A DNA stretch of 64,000 nucleotides from Aureimonas populi (GCF_017815515.1 NZ_CP072611.1:1922001-1986000); one strand, 5' to 3'; positions 37,740-49,153 are shown, counted from the stretch's first letter. Translations and numbers: made by a program. The notes: a model not told the origin generated them from the letters alone.

Positions 37740-37792
37740 GCGCCGGAGGCTCGCCTCCGATTGGTATTTTATATGTGGCTCGCCTCCGGCGC
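37740..37792. repeat. 11-bp perfect inverted repeat
   Basis: GCGCCGGAGGC (37740-37750) and GCCTCCGGCGC (37782-37792) flank a 31-base AT-richer loop containing GGTATTTTATATG. GGCTCGCCTCCG also occurs twice directly in this region (37749-37760 and 37778-37789 approx.). Confidence 0.7.
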
Positions 37793-38187
37793 CCCACGCG
37801 GCGTCTTCCAGACCCTGCGAAGGGTGCCAGCCTCCGCTCCGCTTCCCGGTCCGCGCCTGTCCAACGCCGGAACCTCGGCCCGATCTCCACCCCAGCTCTC
37901 ACCACGGGGCGGTTGGGCTGTCTCCGGTTCCGCGCGGCGCCCCGTGACTTGGGGCCCCTCTCCTGGTGGAGGGACGCCCGGCCTGCGAGGGTCCGTCCGG
38001 GTCGCCGCCCCTCCCGGAAGAGGCCGCGCCGCGAACGCCGCCCGCCGGCCCGCGAACGATCCCGGTGATCATTCGCGCCCATCCGCGGGCCGGCGGTGGG
38101 AGGAGTATGGGGCGTTGCGGAGATGGGGGGAAAGATCGCGCGGGAATCGGCCGGCGGTTGCGTCCTGCGCCTCGCCCGTACGCCCAT

Positions 38188-38235
38188 CCTCACCTCACCT
38201 CACCTCACCTCACCTCACCTCACCTCACCTCACCC
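38188..38235 (+). repeat. CTCAC pentanucleotide tandem repeat
   Basis: About nine uninterrupted copies of a 5-base unit (CTCAC register), in the gene-free stretch. Unit length is not a multiple of three. Confidence 0.92.
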
Positions 38236-38324
38236 TCATCCTGAGCCTGTCGAAGGACGAGGGTGGGCGGCACGATCGCTGCACCAAGCGCCCCCCGTCC
38301 TTCGACAGGCTCAGGATGAGGGGC
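38233..38324. repeat. Pair of REP-like palindromes in opposite orientation
   Basis: The first reads CCCTCATCCTGAGCCTGTCG then AAGGACGAGGG (38233-38263). The second, 38296-38322, is the reverse complement form ending TCAGGATGAGG. Each can form a stem of CCCTC.TCCT type. A third copy is at 39095-39125. Confidence 0.85.
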
Positions 38325-38455
38325 TATGCGGACGGCTCAGGATGAGGGGCGGTGCGATGGGCTCAGGATGAGGGGCTATGCGGAGGGCCCTGGTGAGGGG
38401 CGGTGCGATGGGCTCGGGGTGAGCGGCTATACGGAGGGCTCAGGATGAGAGGCTG
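38308..38455 (+). repeat. 26-bp tandem array, about 5.7 copies
   Basis: Copies begin at 38308, 38334, 38360, 38386, 38411 and 38437 with GGCTCAGGATGAGGGG or variants. The tail alternates between CTATGCGGA and CGGTGCGATG, giving a 52-bp dimer. The first copy is continuous with the second REP palindrome. Confidence 0.88.
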
Positions 38456-38481
38456 CTGGAAAGCCCGAATTCAGACTGAGG

Positions 38482-38906
38482 CTAAAGCTCCGGGCCGGGC
38501 TCAGGCCGAGGCTCCTCATCGAGTTCAGGGGGCAACTCGGGATGGGGTGGAGAAAGCTCATTATGCGAGGGAGGCGAAGGGAGACGGCCAGGGATGGGCG
38601 GGAGGGGCACAGGCTGGGCAGGGGGCCGAGCCGTCCGCGAGCGCGAGAGTGTGGGCAGGCGATGGTAGTGGCCGGCGATCAGCGCTTCCTTCTTGGCTCT
38701 CGACCAGCCCTTGATCTGCGGGCGATGGCGTCGAGAAGCCGGTCGTAGGTCTCGGTGAAGACGAGCGTGACCGGGCGACGGGGCTTGGTGAAGCCGTCGA
38801 GGATGCCCTCATCGTGCTCCCAGAGGCGGGCTTCCACGGGTTGTTTCGTCAGACCGGTGTAGTAGGCGCCGTCCGCGCATCGCAGGATGTAGACGGTTGC
38901 TTCCAT
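38482..38906 (-). pseudogene. GIY-YIG nuclease-family gene, frameshifted
   Basis: The first 57 or so residues from the ATG at 38906 are a normal GIY-YIG domain: VYILRCADGAYYTGLTKQPV with the GIY and YIG equivalents, EARLWEHDEG with the Arg, and GFTKPRRPVTLVF. The frame then ends early at 38679 with unlike residues. In another frame, from about 38718, the expected QIKGWSRAKKEALIAG appears, so a 1-base loss (or 2-base gain) near 38716-38725 has broken the gene. The other frame stays open to 38482 with a Pro-rich tail. A sequencing error is possible. It is flanked on both sides by REP-like repeats. Confidence 0.8.
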
Positions 38907-38949
38907 GGCGCGCTCCGGTGGTGGAGCGAGGATGACATGGCCGCGCACG

Positions 38950-39308
38950 GGAGGGGAAGAGCCGTCAGAATGCAGGATTCGATGTTGCCCCTTTCCTTAT
39001 GCGCTTTGCTGGAGCTTTCAGCCTGGGCGCCTTGCCATAGCCGCTCACTGTGAGGGGCTTTGCCTCGCTCCTCATCCTGAGCCCTTCGCGTAGCCCCTCA
39101 TCCTTCGACAGGCTCAGGATGAGGGTGAGGAGAGGCTCGGGATGGGGGCGAAGAGAGGCGCAGGGTGAGGGCACAGGGGTGCGGGGAAGGGTGACGCAGG
39201 GCAAGGGCAGGGCGCGTTGTGATGAGGGAGCGTCAGCGGGCAGAGGCGGAAGATGTGGGGAAGAATCGCCCGAGGGCGTGCTGGATCGCGCCTGTCTCCG
39301 TCCATGAC
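38950..39308. other. Gene-free stretch between GIY-YIG gene and secA
   Basis: It contains one REP-like palindrome (39095-39125) and degenerate GATGAGGGT-type pieces on either side. No gene is supported; open frames are of low quality. The secA terminator closes it. Confidence 0.6.
39095..39125. repeat. REP-like palindrome, third copy
   Basis: Arms CCCTCATCCT (39095-39104) and AGGATGAGGG (39116-39125) are perfect over 10 bases around TCGACAGGCTC. A partial copy, CTCATCCTGAGCCCTTCG, precedes it (39071-39088). Confidence 0.88.
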
Positions 39309-39311
39309 GCA

Positions 39312-39343
39312 AAAAGGCCCGCCGGAGCGCTCCGGCGGGCCTT
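39312..39343 (-). terminator. Strong palindromic terminator of secA
   Basis: AAAGGCCCGCCGGAGC pairs with GCTCCGGCGGGCCTTT, a perfect 16-bp stem without a loop spacer; on the minus strand it runs on into TTTTTGCG. It lies about 20 bases beyond the secA stop. Confidence 0.88.
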
Positions 39344-39363
39344 TGCTTTTCAGGGCCGATGTC

Positions 39364-42087
<2,724 letters not shown>

Positions 42088-42354
42088 TCAAAGGTCCTTC
42101 CGTCTAGAGAAAACCCGGCCGGAAAGCGGGTGCGGCCGAGTGTCTGCCCTCTCCCGCCGCTGCCGGCGGGATCGCGTGTTCGACCCTAGCGAGTTGACCG
42201 GATGCGGCTGGACTTAGAGAACGGGGGAGAGATAAGAGGGGCCTTTCGCGATGTCAACGTGGCGTCGCGGGCGCGGCGCGCCCACAGGAAAGCCGCAAAT
42301 CCGGGGCTTTCGTGCCGGCCGAACGCCATGATTCTCGAGCTCAAGGAAGACCGC

Positions 42355-43356
42355 ATGACCTTCCCCCTTCTCTCGCGGGCCCTGGCCGGCACCCTTTTCC
42401 TGTCCGCCAGCGTGCTGGCGGTCCAGGCGCAGGAGGCCGCGCCGCCCGCGCCCGAGGTAGCCGAGCCGGCCGCCGCGCCCGCCGATCCGGCCGCCGTGAT
42501 CGCGCGCGTCGGATCGTCCGAGATCACCGAGGGCGACCTTGCGGCGGCCGCCGCCGACCTCAGCGCCCAGTTCCAGCAACTGCCGCCCGAGCAGCGCCGT
42601 GTCGCGCTGCTGGCCGCGCTGGTGGACATCCGCTCCCTGAGCCTTCAGGCCGAGGAGGCCGGGCTCCAGGACGACGCGCTGACCGAGCGCCGCATCGCCT
42701 TCCTGCGCGACCGCGCCCTTCACAACGCCTATTTCGAGCGCAACGGCGTGGAGACCATCACCGACGAGGAGCTGCGCGCGCGCTACGACGAGGAAGTGGC
42801 CGCGACGGAGCCCGTGGAGGAAGTCCACGCCCGCCACATCCTCGTGCCCACGCGCGAGGAGGCCGAGGCGCTGATCACCGAGCTGGACGGCGGCGCCGAG
42901 TTCGAGGCGCTGGCCTCCGAGCACTCCTCCGATCCCGGCAGCGGCCAGCGCGGCGGCGATCTGGGCTTCTTCGGCCCCGGCCAGATGGTGCCGGCCTTCG
43001 AGGCCGCCGCCTACGCGCTGGAGCCCGGCAGCTACACGCCCGAACCGGTGGAATCGCAGTTCGGCTGGCACATCATCGAAGTGCTGGAGAAGCGCATGGC
43101 CGAGCCGCCGGCCTTCGAGCAGGTGCGCGAGCAGGTGCGCCAGCTCCTGATGCGCGAGAAATACATCGAGCTCGTGGAAGCGGCGCGCGAGAACCTGACG
43201 GTCGAGTATCTCGACCCGGAGATGGAGACGCAGATCCGCGCCATGGAGGCCGCCATCGCCGGTGCCGACGCGGAAGGCGCCGGGGAAGCGGCGGCCGACG
43301 AGGCGGCGCAGGAGGAAGCGCCCGTGCCGGCGGGCGAGCCCGCCCCGGCCGACTGA
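42355..43356 (+). CDS. Parvulin-type peptidylprolyl isomerase, exported
   Basis: A 333-residue periplasmic foldase. It starts [20 protein letters not shown] (signal peptide, cleaved near VQAQ), preceded by AAGGAAG. The PpiC rotamase domain lies at about 155-250: [37 protein letters not shown], then [16 protein letters not shown]. An acidic Ala/Glu-rich tail follows. Such proteins assist outer-membrane protein folding, in the SurA/PpiD manner. It diverges from secA with 267 bases between, a link to export that may be functional. A hairpin after the stop may be a terminator. Confidence 0.92.
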   Translation: MTFPLLSRALAGTLFLSASVLAVQAQEAAPPAPEVAEPAAAPADPAAVIARVGSSEITEGDLAAAAADLSAQFQQLPPEQRRVALLAALVDIRSLSLQAEEAGLQDDALTERRIAFLRDRALHNAYFERNGVETITDEELRARYDEEVAATEPVEEVHARHILVPTREEAEALITELDGGAEFEALASEHSSDPGSGQRGGDLGFFGPGQMVPAFEAAAYALEPGSYTPEPVESQFGWHIIEVLEKRMAEPPAFEQVREQVRQLLMREKYIELVEAARENLTVEYLDPEMETQIRAMEAAIAGADAEGAGEAAADEAAQEEAPVPAGEPAPAD

Positions 43357-43360
43357 TCCC

Positions 43361-43387
43361 GAAAGGCGGCCTCAAAGGCCGCCTTTC
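43361..43387 (+). terminator. Hairpin after the PpiC gene
   Basis: Arms GAAAGGCGGCC and GGCCGCCTTTC (43361-43371, 43377-43387) pair perfectly around TCAAA. The T-run is short (three T in the arm), so termination may be partial. Confidence 0.6.
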
Positions 43388-43432
43388 GTCCATCCGCCCC
43401 GACCCTCCATCCCTTCCTCGAACGAGCATGGC

Positions 43433-44665
43433 ATGAGCGCAGCGATCTCGCCCCTGGCCCCCAGGACCTATGCCGAACTTGCCCCCATTGCCGGCGTGCG
43501 CCTCGCCACGGCGGCGGCGGGCATCAAATATGCCGGGCGCACCGACGTGCTGATGATGGTGTTCGACGAGGGCACCAGCGTCGCGGGGGTGTTCACCACC
43601 TCCCGATGCCCCTCCGCGCCGGTGGATTTCAGCCGGGAAAGCCTGAAGGGCGGGCGCGCCCGCGCGCTGGTGGTCAATTCCGGCAACGCCAACGCCTTCA
43701 CCGGCAGGCGCGGCCGCGAATCGACGCGCCTGACCGCCGAGGCCGCCGCCGGGGCGCTCGGCTGCGCCACCGGCGAGGTCTTCCTCGCCTCCACCGGCGT
43801 CATCGGCGAGCCGCTGGACGCGGGCAAGTTCTCCGGCCTCCTCGGCGAGATGGCCGCTTCGGCGGACGGCGCCGGCTGGCGCGGGGCGGGCGAGGCCATC
43901 ATGACCACCGACACCTATCCCAAGCTCGCCACGCGCAACGCGCGGATCGGCGAGGTACAGGTGCGGATCAACGGCATCGCCAAGGGCGCGGGCATGATCG
44001 CGCCCGACATGGCGACGATGCTCTCTTTCGTGGCCACCGACGCCGCCATCGCGCCGGGCGCGCTCCAGGCGCTGCTGCGCGAGGCGGTGGCGCCGAGCTT
44101 CAATTCGGTGACGGTGGACAGCGACACCTCCACCTCCGACACGCTGCTCCTCTTCGCCACCGGCAAGGCGGGCGGGGAGGTGGTGGAGGACGCGGCCGAC
44201 CCGCGCCTCGGCGATTTCCGCGCCGCGCTGAACAGCCTCCTCCTCGACCTCGCCCGCCAGGTGGCGCGCGACGGGGAGGGCGCGCGCAAGGAGATCGCCG
44301 TGACGGTGGAGGGCGCCGTCAGCGACGCTTCCGCCAAGCGCATCGCCATGTCCATCGCCAACTCGCCCCTGGTCAAGACGGCGGTGGCGGGCGAGGACGC
44401 CAATTGGGGCCGCGTCGTCATGGCCGTCGGCAAGGCGGGCGAGCCCGCCGACCGCGACCGCCTCGCCATCTGGTTCGGCGATGTGCGCGTGGCGACGGAA
44501 GGCGAGCGCGACCCGGCCTACAGCGAGGCGCAGGCATCGCAGGCCATGCAGGCCGACGAGATCACCATCCGCGTCGAGCTGGGCCTGGGGGACGGGCGCT
44601 GGACGGTTTATTCCTGCGATCTTACGAAGGAGTATGTCGCGATCAATGGCGATTACCGAAGCTGA
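43433..44665 (+). CDS. argJ: Bifunctional glutamate N-acetyltransferase / ornithine acetyltransferase
   Basis: Recycles the acetyl group in the cyclic arginine pathway (and can also acetylate glutamate). The 410-residue protein is an autoprocessing enzyme. The self-cleavage site is in [15 protein letters not shown], with the nucleophile Thr195. Conserved blocks are [23 protein letters not shown] and [14 protein letters not shown]. It ends [12 protein letters not shown], the usual Ser-ended terminus. It overlaps the GNAT gene start by 20 bases. argH is far away in the window (4724). Confidence 0.96.
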   Translation: MSAAISPLAPRTYAELAPIAGVRLATAAAGIKYAGRTDVLMMVFDEGTSVAGVFTTSRCPSAPVDFSRESLKGGRARALVVNSGNANAFTGRRGRESTRLTAEAAAGALGCATGEVFLASTGVIGEPLDAGKFSGLLGEMAASADGAGWRGAGEAIMTTDTYPKLATRNARIGEVQVRINGIAKGAGMIAPDMATMLSFVATDAAIAPGALQALLREAVAPSFNSVTVDSDTSTSDTLLLFATGKAGGEVVEDAADPRLGDFRAALNSLLLDLARQVARDGEGARKEIAVTVEGAVSDASAKRIAMSIANSPLVKTAVAGEDANWGRVVMAVGKAGEPADRDRLAIWFGDVRVATEGERDPAYSEAQASQAMQADEITIRVELGLGDGRWTVYSCDLTKEYVAINGDYRS

Positions 44666-45431
44666 GAGGCTCAAGCAGTTCGCCATCGTGCGGCGGCTGG
44701 AGGCGGCCGGCTTCCGGGCATGGCCGGCCGAATCGACGGTCTATGACGGCACCTGGGCCGTGCGGCTGACGCACAGCTTCCCGGCGCGGCGGCTGAACTC
44801 GGTCAATCCGCTCGATCCGGCCGACCACGCCGATATCGAGGCGCGGATCGAGCGGGCGCGCGAGCGCTTCGCCGCGCTCGGCCGGCCGCTGATCTTTCGC
44901 CAGTCGCCGCTGGCCCCGCCCCGGCTGGTGGAGCATCTGGACCGCACCGGCTGGGGCTATGACAGCGAGACGGCCGTCTTCATCGCCGACCTCGCCTCCA
45001 TCGACCTCTCGCAAGCCATCGACCGCATCCCCATCCGCGACGGGGAGCGCTATCTGGAAGCGAGCCTGAAAGTGCACGAGCGCCCGCCGGAGCTGCGCGA
45101 GGGGCTGTGGCGCATCCTGTCCTCCATCCGCCCGGCGACGGCGTTCTTCGTGCGCGAGAGCACGGAGGGCGAGCCGGTGGCCGTGGCGCTGGCGACGGCC
45201 GACAACGATCTGGCGGGCATTCTCGACGTGGCCGTTGTGCCGCAGATGCGCCGGCAGGGGATCGGCCGCGACCTCATCCAGACGGCGCTGCGCCACACGA
45301 TGCACAAGGGCGCGCGCACGGGCTGGCTCCAGGTGGAGTGCGCCAACACGGCCGGCATCGCGCTCTATCGCGGCCTCGGCTTCCGGGAGGCCTATCGCTA
45401 CGTCTACCGCATCATGCCCGCCGACGCCTGA
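44646..45431 (+). CDS. GNAT-family N-acetyltransferase
   Basis: Transfers an acetyl group from acetyl-CoA to an unknown amine. The 261-residue protein has an N-terminal region of unknown role and a GNAT fold with acetyl-CoA-binding motif [19 protein letters not shown] (Q/RxxGxG/A) near residue 200, and then [20 protein letters not shown], a typical GNAT end. It overlaps argJ by 20 bases and precedes mutT by 20, an arrangement seen across Rhizobiales. Nothing links it to arginine directly. Confidence 0.9.
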   Translation: MAITEAERLKQFAIVRRLEAAGFRAWPAESTVYDGTWAVRLTHSFPARRLNSVNPLDPADHADIEARIERARERFAALGRPLIFRQSPLAPPRLVEHLDRTGWGYDSETAVFIADLASIDLSQAIDRIPIRDGERYLEASLKVHERPPELREGLWRILSSIRPATAFFVRESTEGEPVAVALATADNDLAGILDVAVVPQMRRQGIGRDLIQTALRHTMHKGARTGWLQVECANTAGIALYRGLGFREAYRYVYRIMPADA

Positions 45432-45451
45432 CCGCCCGAAAGCCGCTTCCC

Positions 45452-45865
45452 ATGCCCGTTTCCCGCCTCCTCCTCGTCGCCGCCTGCGCCCTGCTCGACA
45501 CGGACAACCGCATTCTCCTGGCCGAGCGGCCGCAGGGCAAGTCGCTGGCGGGGCTGTGGGAGTTTCCCGGCGGCAAGGTGGAGCCTGGCGAGACGCCGGA
45601 GGCGACGCTGGTCCGCGAACTGGAGGAGGAGATCGGCATCGTGACGAAGCCGGAGTGCCTGGCCCCGCTCACCTTCGCCAGCCATGCCTATGAGGGCTTC
45701 CACCTGCTCATGCCCCTCTATGTCTGCCGCCGCTACGAGGGCATCGCCATGCCGCGCGAGGGCCAGCGGCTGAAATGGGTGCGCGCCGGCCAGTTGCGCG
45801 ACTACCCCATGCCCCCCGCCGACCTGCCCCTGATTCCGCATCTGGTCGAACTGCTGGGGCGCTGA
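45452..45865 (+). CDS. mutT: 8-oxo-dGTP diphosphatase (MutT)
   Basis: Sanitises oxidised nucleotides to prevent A:T to C:G transversions. The 137-residue Nudix protein has the Nudix box GKVEPGETPEATLVRELEEE followed by IGI at about 44-67, preceded by LAGLWEFPGG as in MutT. It ends WVRAGQLRDYPMPPADLPLI, a block matching MutT. It is the third gene of a probable argJ-GNAT-mutT operon. The start ATG follows GCTTCCC and has no good ribosome-binding site. Confidence 0.93.
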   Translation: MPVSRLLLVAACALLDTDNRILLAERPQGKSLAGLWEFPGGKVEPGETPEATLVRELEEEIGIVTKPECLAPLTFASHAYEGFHLLMPLYVCRRYEGIAMPREGQRLKWVRAGQLRDYPMPPADLPLIPHLVELLGR

Positions 45866-45992
45866 AGGCGTGTGAGGGGGCGGCCGACGCGATCGGCCCG
45901 AAACCCGCATGAGGCGCTCTTAAATCGAATTTTACCCATCCGCGCCATCATGCTGGAAAGCGGCCGCTGCGCGGCGGATGGGGAGCGGAGCG

Positions 45993-46286
45993 ATGGCTGG
46001 AAACACGGTGCGCGGCGGGCTGGACACGCTGGTGCAGACGCGCCGGGCCCTGATGCGCGCGGCGGCGATCTTCGGCTCGCTGGCGCTGGTCGTCGTCTTC
46101 GTCATCGGCGGAACGATGGAGGAGCGTTCCTCGCGCTTCGCGCACGGCTCCCCCGGCCTCGACGAGATGGCCACCGGCTCCATCGGCCAGGGCGAGCGCT
46201 ATACGGTGCGCCGTTCGGTGCTTCAGGCGCCGGGCAGCGGCCCCTGCCTCTATTTCCCCGACGGCTCGATACGCGGCGCCTGCTGA
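45993..46286 (+). CDS. Small membrane protein, hypothetical
   Basis: A 97-residue protein with a single membrane segment (about 24-42, AAAIFGSLALVVVFVIGGTM), then a soluble part with DEMATGSIGQGERYTVRRSVL and a closing CLYFPDGSIRGAC. That last block, with a Cys pair, looks conserved in Rhizobiales hypothetical proteins. The ATG at 45993 has GGAGCG upstream; an earlier in-frame ATG is at 45978. It converges on the methyltransferase gene and overlaps its end by 37 bases. Confidence 0.7.
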   Translation: MAGNTVRGGLDTLVQTRRALMRAAAIFGSLALVVVFVIGGTMEERSSRFAHGSPGLDEMATGSIGQGERYTVRRSVLQAPGSGPCLYFPDGSIRGAC

Positions 46287-47149
46287 GGCGCCAGCGCCTC
46301 GGCGAGGCTGGCCTTGGCGCTGCCGGGCCGCAGCGGCTTCTGCTGGCTCTCATGCGGCTTCCAGCCGGACAGGTACACCACATCGAAGGTGGCGCGCACG
46401 CGCCCGTCCGGATCGGCGAACCGCTCCGCATAGATCTGCGCCGCGCGCAGGAACAGGCCGCGCGTGGCCGGCCGGCGCGCCCGCGCGTGCAAAATGTTGG
46501 CCATGCCCATGGCGCGGATATCCGCCATCAGCTCGAACATGGACGGGTAGCGCACGGTCAGCCGTTCCTGGTCGATGACCGGCAGCGCGAAGCCCGAGCG
46601 CTGAAGAAGCGCGCCCGCGTCGCGAAGCTCGATGAAGGGCAGGACGCGCGGCGAGGCGCCGCCCGAAAGCTCGGCCTCTGCCGAGAGCAGCGCCGAGCGC
46701 AGCTCCCCCAGCGTCTCGCCGCCGAGGAGGGCGGCGAGGAACAGGCCGTCCGGCTTCAGCGCGCGCCGCGCCTGCGCGAAGACGCCGGGCGTGTCGTTGG
46801 TGAGATGCAGCGAGAGATTGGAGGTGAGGAGGTCGAGGCTCGAATCGGCGAAGGGCAGGGCCTCCTCGTCGGCGACGACGCGCCACGCCTCGCCGCCACG
46901 CGCCGCGCCCGGCGCATCCATGCGCACGAGTTGGCGCACCTGCCCGCCGGCGGAGAGGCGCCGCGCCAGCTCGCCCCCGTCATGGCCGAGATCGGCGCCC
47001 GTCTCGAACACGCGCTGCACGAGGGAAAGGCGCTCGGCCAGCTCCTCGCCCACCCGCTCGGCCAGGAAGGTCGCGCGGCCGGACCGGCCGCGAAGCGCGC
47101 GCCTGCGGGCCAGAAGCTGGCGGTCGAACGGCTGGCCGGACGGTTCCAA
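46250..47149 (-). CDS. SAM methyltransferase, BioC/NDUFAF5-like
   Basis: A 299-residue protein beginning at a TTG (47149) with AAGGGAG upstream. It has a degenerate Rossmann core with ALPFADSSLDLLTSNLSLHLTND, then RRALKPDGLFLAALLGGETL and VRYPSMFELMADIRAMGMAN, characteristic of the BioC/NDUFAF5-like family next to comF. Possible roles include complex I assembly or arginine hydroxylation; no substrate can be inferred. It diverges from comF with 102 bases between. The start is not certain because no ATG is in frame nearby. Confidence 0.82.
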   Translation of the reverse strand: MEPSGQPFDRQLLARRRALRGRSGRATFLAERVGEELAERLSLVQRVFETGADLGHDGGELARRLSAGGQVRQLVRMDAPGAARGGEAWRVVADEEALPFADSSLDLLTSNLSLHLTNDTPGVFAQARRALKPDGLFLAALLGGETLGELRSALLSAEAELSGGASPRVLPFIELRDAGALLQRSGFALPVIDQERLTVRYPSMFELMADIRAMGMANILHARARRPATRGLFLRAAQIYAERFADPDGRVRATFDVVYLSGWKPHESQQKPLRPGSAKASLAEALAPQQAPRIEPSGK

Positions 47150-47251
47150 GGCGAAGTCTCCCTTGCGGCGTTGCGGGCGGGGGCGGCATAATATCGCGTC
47201 CGCCCCGCCGCATGTGGGATAGGACGGATCGCGCCGGAAGGGGAGGGGCGA

Positions 47252-47986
47252 ATGCGGCTGCGCGACATGCTGGCGCCCATCGGGCACTTCTTCTACCCGC
47301 CCATCTGCCCCGGCTGCGAAGGCGCGGTGGGGCGCGGGGGCGGGCTTTGCCCCGGCTGCTGGAGCGACCTTGCCTTCATCGAGCGCCCCTTCTGCGAGAT
47401 TCTCTGCCTGCCCTTCGAGACGGACCACGGGCCGGGCGCGGTCTCCCCGGCCGCGATGGCCGAGCCGCCGGCCTTCGGGCGGCTGCGCGCTGCCGTCATC
47501 CACCGCGATCTCGGCGCGCGGCTGGTCTCGCTCCTGAAATACGGCGACCGGACCGACCTGGCGCCCCTGATGGCCGGGTGGATGGCGCGCGCGGGCGCCG
47601 ATCTTCTGGCCGAGGCCGAGCTGGTGGTGCCCGTGCCGCTGCATCGCGGCCGCCTCTTCCGGCGCCGGTTCAACCAGTCGGCCGATCTGGCGCGGCGCGT
47701 GGCCGGGGCGGCGGGGCTCGCCTACCGCCCGCTTATCCTCGCCCGCGTGAAGGCCACGCGCCCGCAGGTGGGGCTCGGCGGCGCGGCGCGGCGGCGGAAC
47801 CTTCAGGGCGCCTTCGCGGTGGCGAAGGGCCGGCGGGCCGAGATCGAGGGCCGGCGCATCCTCCTCGTCGACGACGTGTTCACCACGGGCACCACCGTTT
47901 CGAGCGCAGCCGCCGTCCTGAGACGCGCCGGCGCGGCCGGGGTGGATGTGCTGACCTTCTCAAGGGTTGCGCAAGCGGGCGCGTGA
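47252..47986 (+). CDS. comF: ComF-family phosphoribosyltransferase-like protein
   Basis: A 244-residue protein with a zinc ribbon (CPGCEGAV...CPGC, about residues 19-38) and a PRT fold (about 120-235). The PRPP motif is RILLVDDVFTTGTTVSSAA. VPVPLHRGRLFRRRFNQSADLARRV is the ComF block. In competent bacteria ComF supports ssDNA uptake; the role in other bacteria is unsettled. It precedes grxC by 37 bases and may share its operon. Confidence 0.92.
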   Translation: MRLRDMLAPIGHFFYPPICPGCEGAVGRGGGLCPGCWSDLAFIERPFCEILCLPFETDHGPGAVSPAAMAEPPAFGRLRAAVIHRDLGARLVSLLKYGDRTDLAPLMAGWMARAGADLLAEAELVVPVPLHRGRLFRRRFNQSADLARRVAGAAGLAYRPLILARVKATRPQVGLGGAARRRNLQGAFAVAKGRRAEIEGRRILLVDDVFTTGTTVSSAAAVLRRAGAAGVDVLTFSRVAQAGA

Positions 47987-48023
47987 CCGCATATCTCTGC
48001 GGCTTGTCAGCCGGTGAAGGTCC

Positions 48024-48278
48024 ATGCCCCAGATCGTTGTCTACACCCGCCAGTTCTGCGGCTACTGCGCCCGCGCCAAGAGCCTCCTGGACCAGAAGGG
48101 CGCGCCCTACGAGGAAAAGGACGCGACCTACGAGCCGGCGCTGCGCGCCGAGATGATCGAGCGCTCCGGCCGCTCGACCTTTCCGCAGATCTTCATCGGG
48201 CAGACGCATGTCGGCGGCTGCGACGATCTGGTCGCGCTGGACCGCGAGGGCCGGCTCGACGCGCTGCTGGCGGATTGA
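48024..48278 (+). CDS. grxC: Glutaredoxin 3
   Basis: Glutathione-dependent disulfide reductase of 84 residues. The active site is CGYCARAK, with the CPYC-type motif changed to CGYC at 12-15. TFPQIFIGQTHVGGCDDL holds the cis-Pro and GG segment of class I glutaredoxins. It is 11 bases ahead of the amidase gene. The start is preceded by GGTGAAGG. Confidence 0.95.
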   Translation: MPQIVVYTRQFCGYCARAKSLLDQKGAPYEEKDATYEPALRAEMIERSGRSTFPQIFIGQTHVGGCDDLVALDREGRLDALLAD

Positions 48279-48289
48279 GGACGGCGCCC

Positions 48290-49153
48290 ATGCCCACACG
48301 CTTCAAGGCCGCCGTGGTGCAGATGCGCTCGGGCTTGGACCCCGCCGGCAACATCGAGGCGCTGGAGCGCCTTGTGGGCGAGGCGGCGCGCGCGGGCGCC
48401 CATTACGTGCAGACGCCCGAGATGACCGGCGCGCTCTGCCGGGAGCGCGAGCAGCTTCTGGCGAATTTGAGGGATGAGGACGAGGACCCCGTCGTAACGG
48501 CGGCCTCGGGCCTGGCCCGGACGCACGGCATCGTCCTGCATATCGGCTCGAGCGCGGTGGCCGCGCCGGGCGGCATGGCCGCCAACCGCGCCTTCCTGTT
48601 CGGGCCCGACGGCGCGCGCATCCAGACCTACGACAAGATCCACATGTTCGACGTGGATCTCGACAATGGCGAGAGCTGGCGCGAATCGCGCACCTATGCG
48701 CCGGGCGCCAGGGCGAGCCTTGCCGACATCGCGCCCGGCGGCGCCGAGGCGCGGCTGGGCTTCGCCGTGTGCTACGACATGCGCTTTCCCGAAATCTTCC
48801 GGGCGCAGGCGCTGGCGGGCGCGCAGATCCTGACGGCGCCCGCCGCCTTCACCCGGCAGACGGGCGAGGCGCATTGGCACGTGCTGCTGCGCGCCCGCGC
48901 CATCGAGAACGGCGCCTTCATGGTGGCGGCCGCCCAGGGCGGGCTGCATGAGGACGGGCGAGAGACCTACGGCCATTCGCTGATCGTCGATCCATGGGGG
49001 CGGGTGATCGCGGAGGTGGACGGCGACGAACCGGGCATCGCGCTGGCCGAGATCGACATGGCCGAGGTCGCCTCCGCGCGCGGCAAGATTCCCGCCCTGA
49101 AGAACCGGCGCCCCTTCACGGTGGGCGAGCCGGCCGGGGCTGCCGGCGCATGA
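48290..49153 (+). CDS. Nitrilase-superfamily amidase (Nit1/Nit2-like)
   Basis: A carbon-nitrogen hydrolase of 287 residues. The triad is Glu in YVQTPEMTG (about 44), Lys in TYDKIHMFDVDL (about 112) and Cys in AVCYDMRFPEIF (about 157). The closest characterised relatives are omega-amidase and deaminated-glutathione amidase. Placement just after grxC supports a glutathione-repair role, but this is inference. It ends in GCATGA, overlapping the DUF1178 gene start. Confidence 0.9.
   Translation: MPTRFKAAVVQMRSGLDPAGNIEALERLVGEAARAGAHYVQTPEMTGALCREREQLLANLRDEDEDPVVTAASGLARTHGIVLHIGSSAVAAPGGMAANRAFLFGPDGARIQTYDKIHMFDVDLDNGESWRESRTYAPGARASLADIAPGGAEARLGFAVCYDMRFPEIFRAQALAGAQILTAPAAFTRQTGEAHWHVLLRARAIENGAFMVAAAQGGLHEDGRETYGHSLIVDPWGRVIAEVDGDEPGIALAEIDMAEVASARGKIPALKNRRPFTVGEPAGAAGA

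Larger units (their letters stand above)
37643..38481. other. Gene-free accessory stretch with repeats
   Basis: No convincing gene. It holds an 11-bp inverted repeat (37740-37792), a CTCAC pentamer repeat (38188-38235), two REP-like palindromes (38233-38263 and about 38296-38324) and a 26-bp tandem array (38308-38455). Open frames here are long only because the DNA is GC-rich. Confidence 0.7.

Noticed and set aside
37707..38345. 212-codon plus-strand frame in the gene-free stretch
   Set aside because: It runs through the pentamer repeat and REP palindrome, has no ribosome-binding site and gives repeated LTSPH residues.
38188..38455. CRISPR array
   Set aside because: The repeats are directly adjacent 5-bp and 26-bp units without unique spacers, and no cas genes are present.
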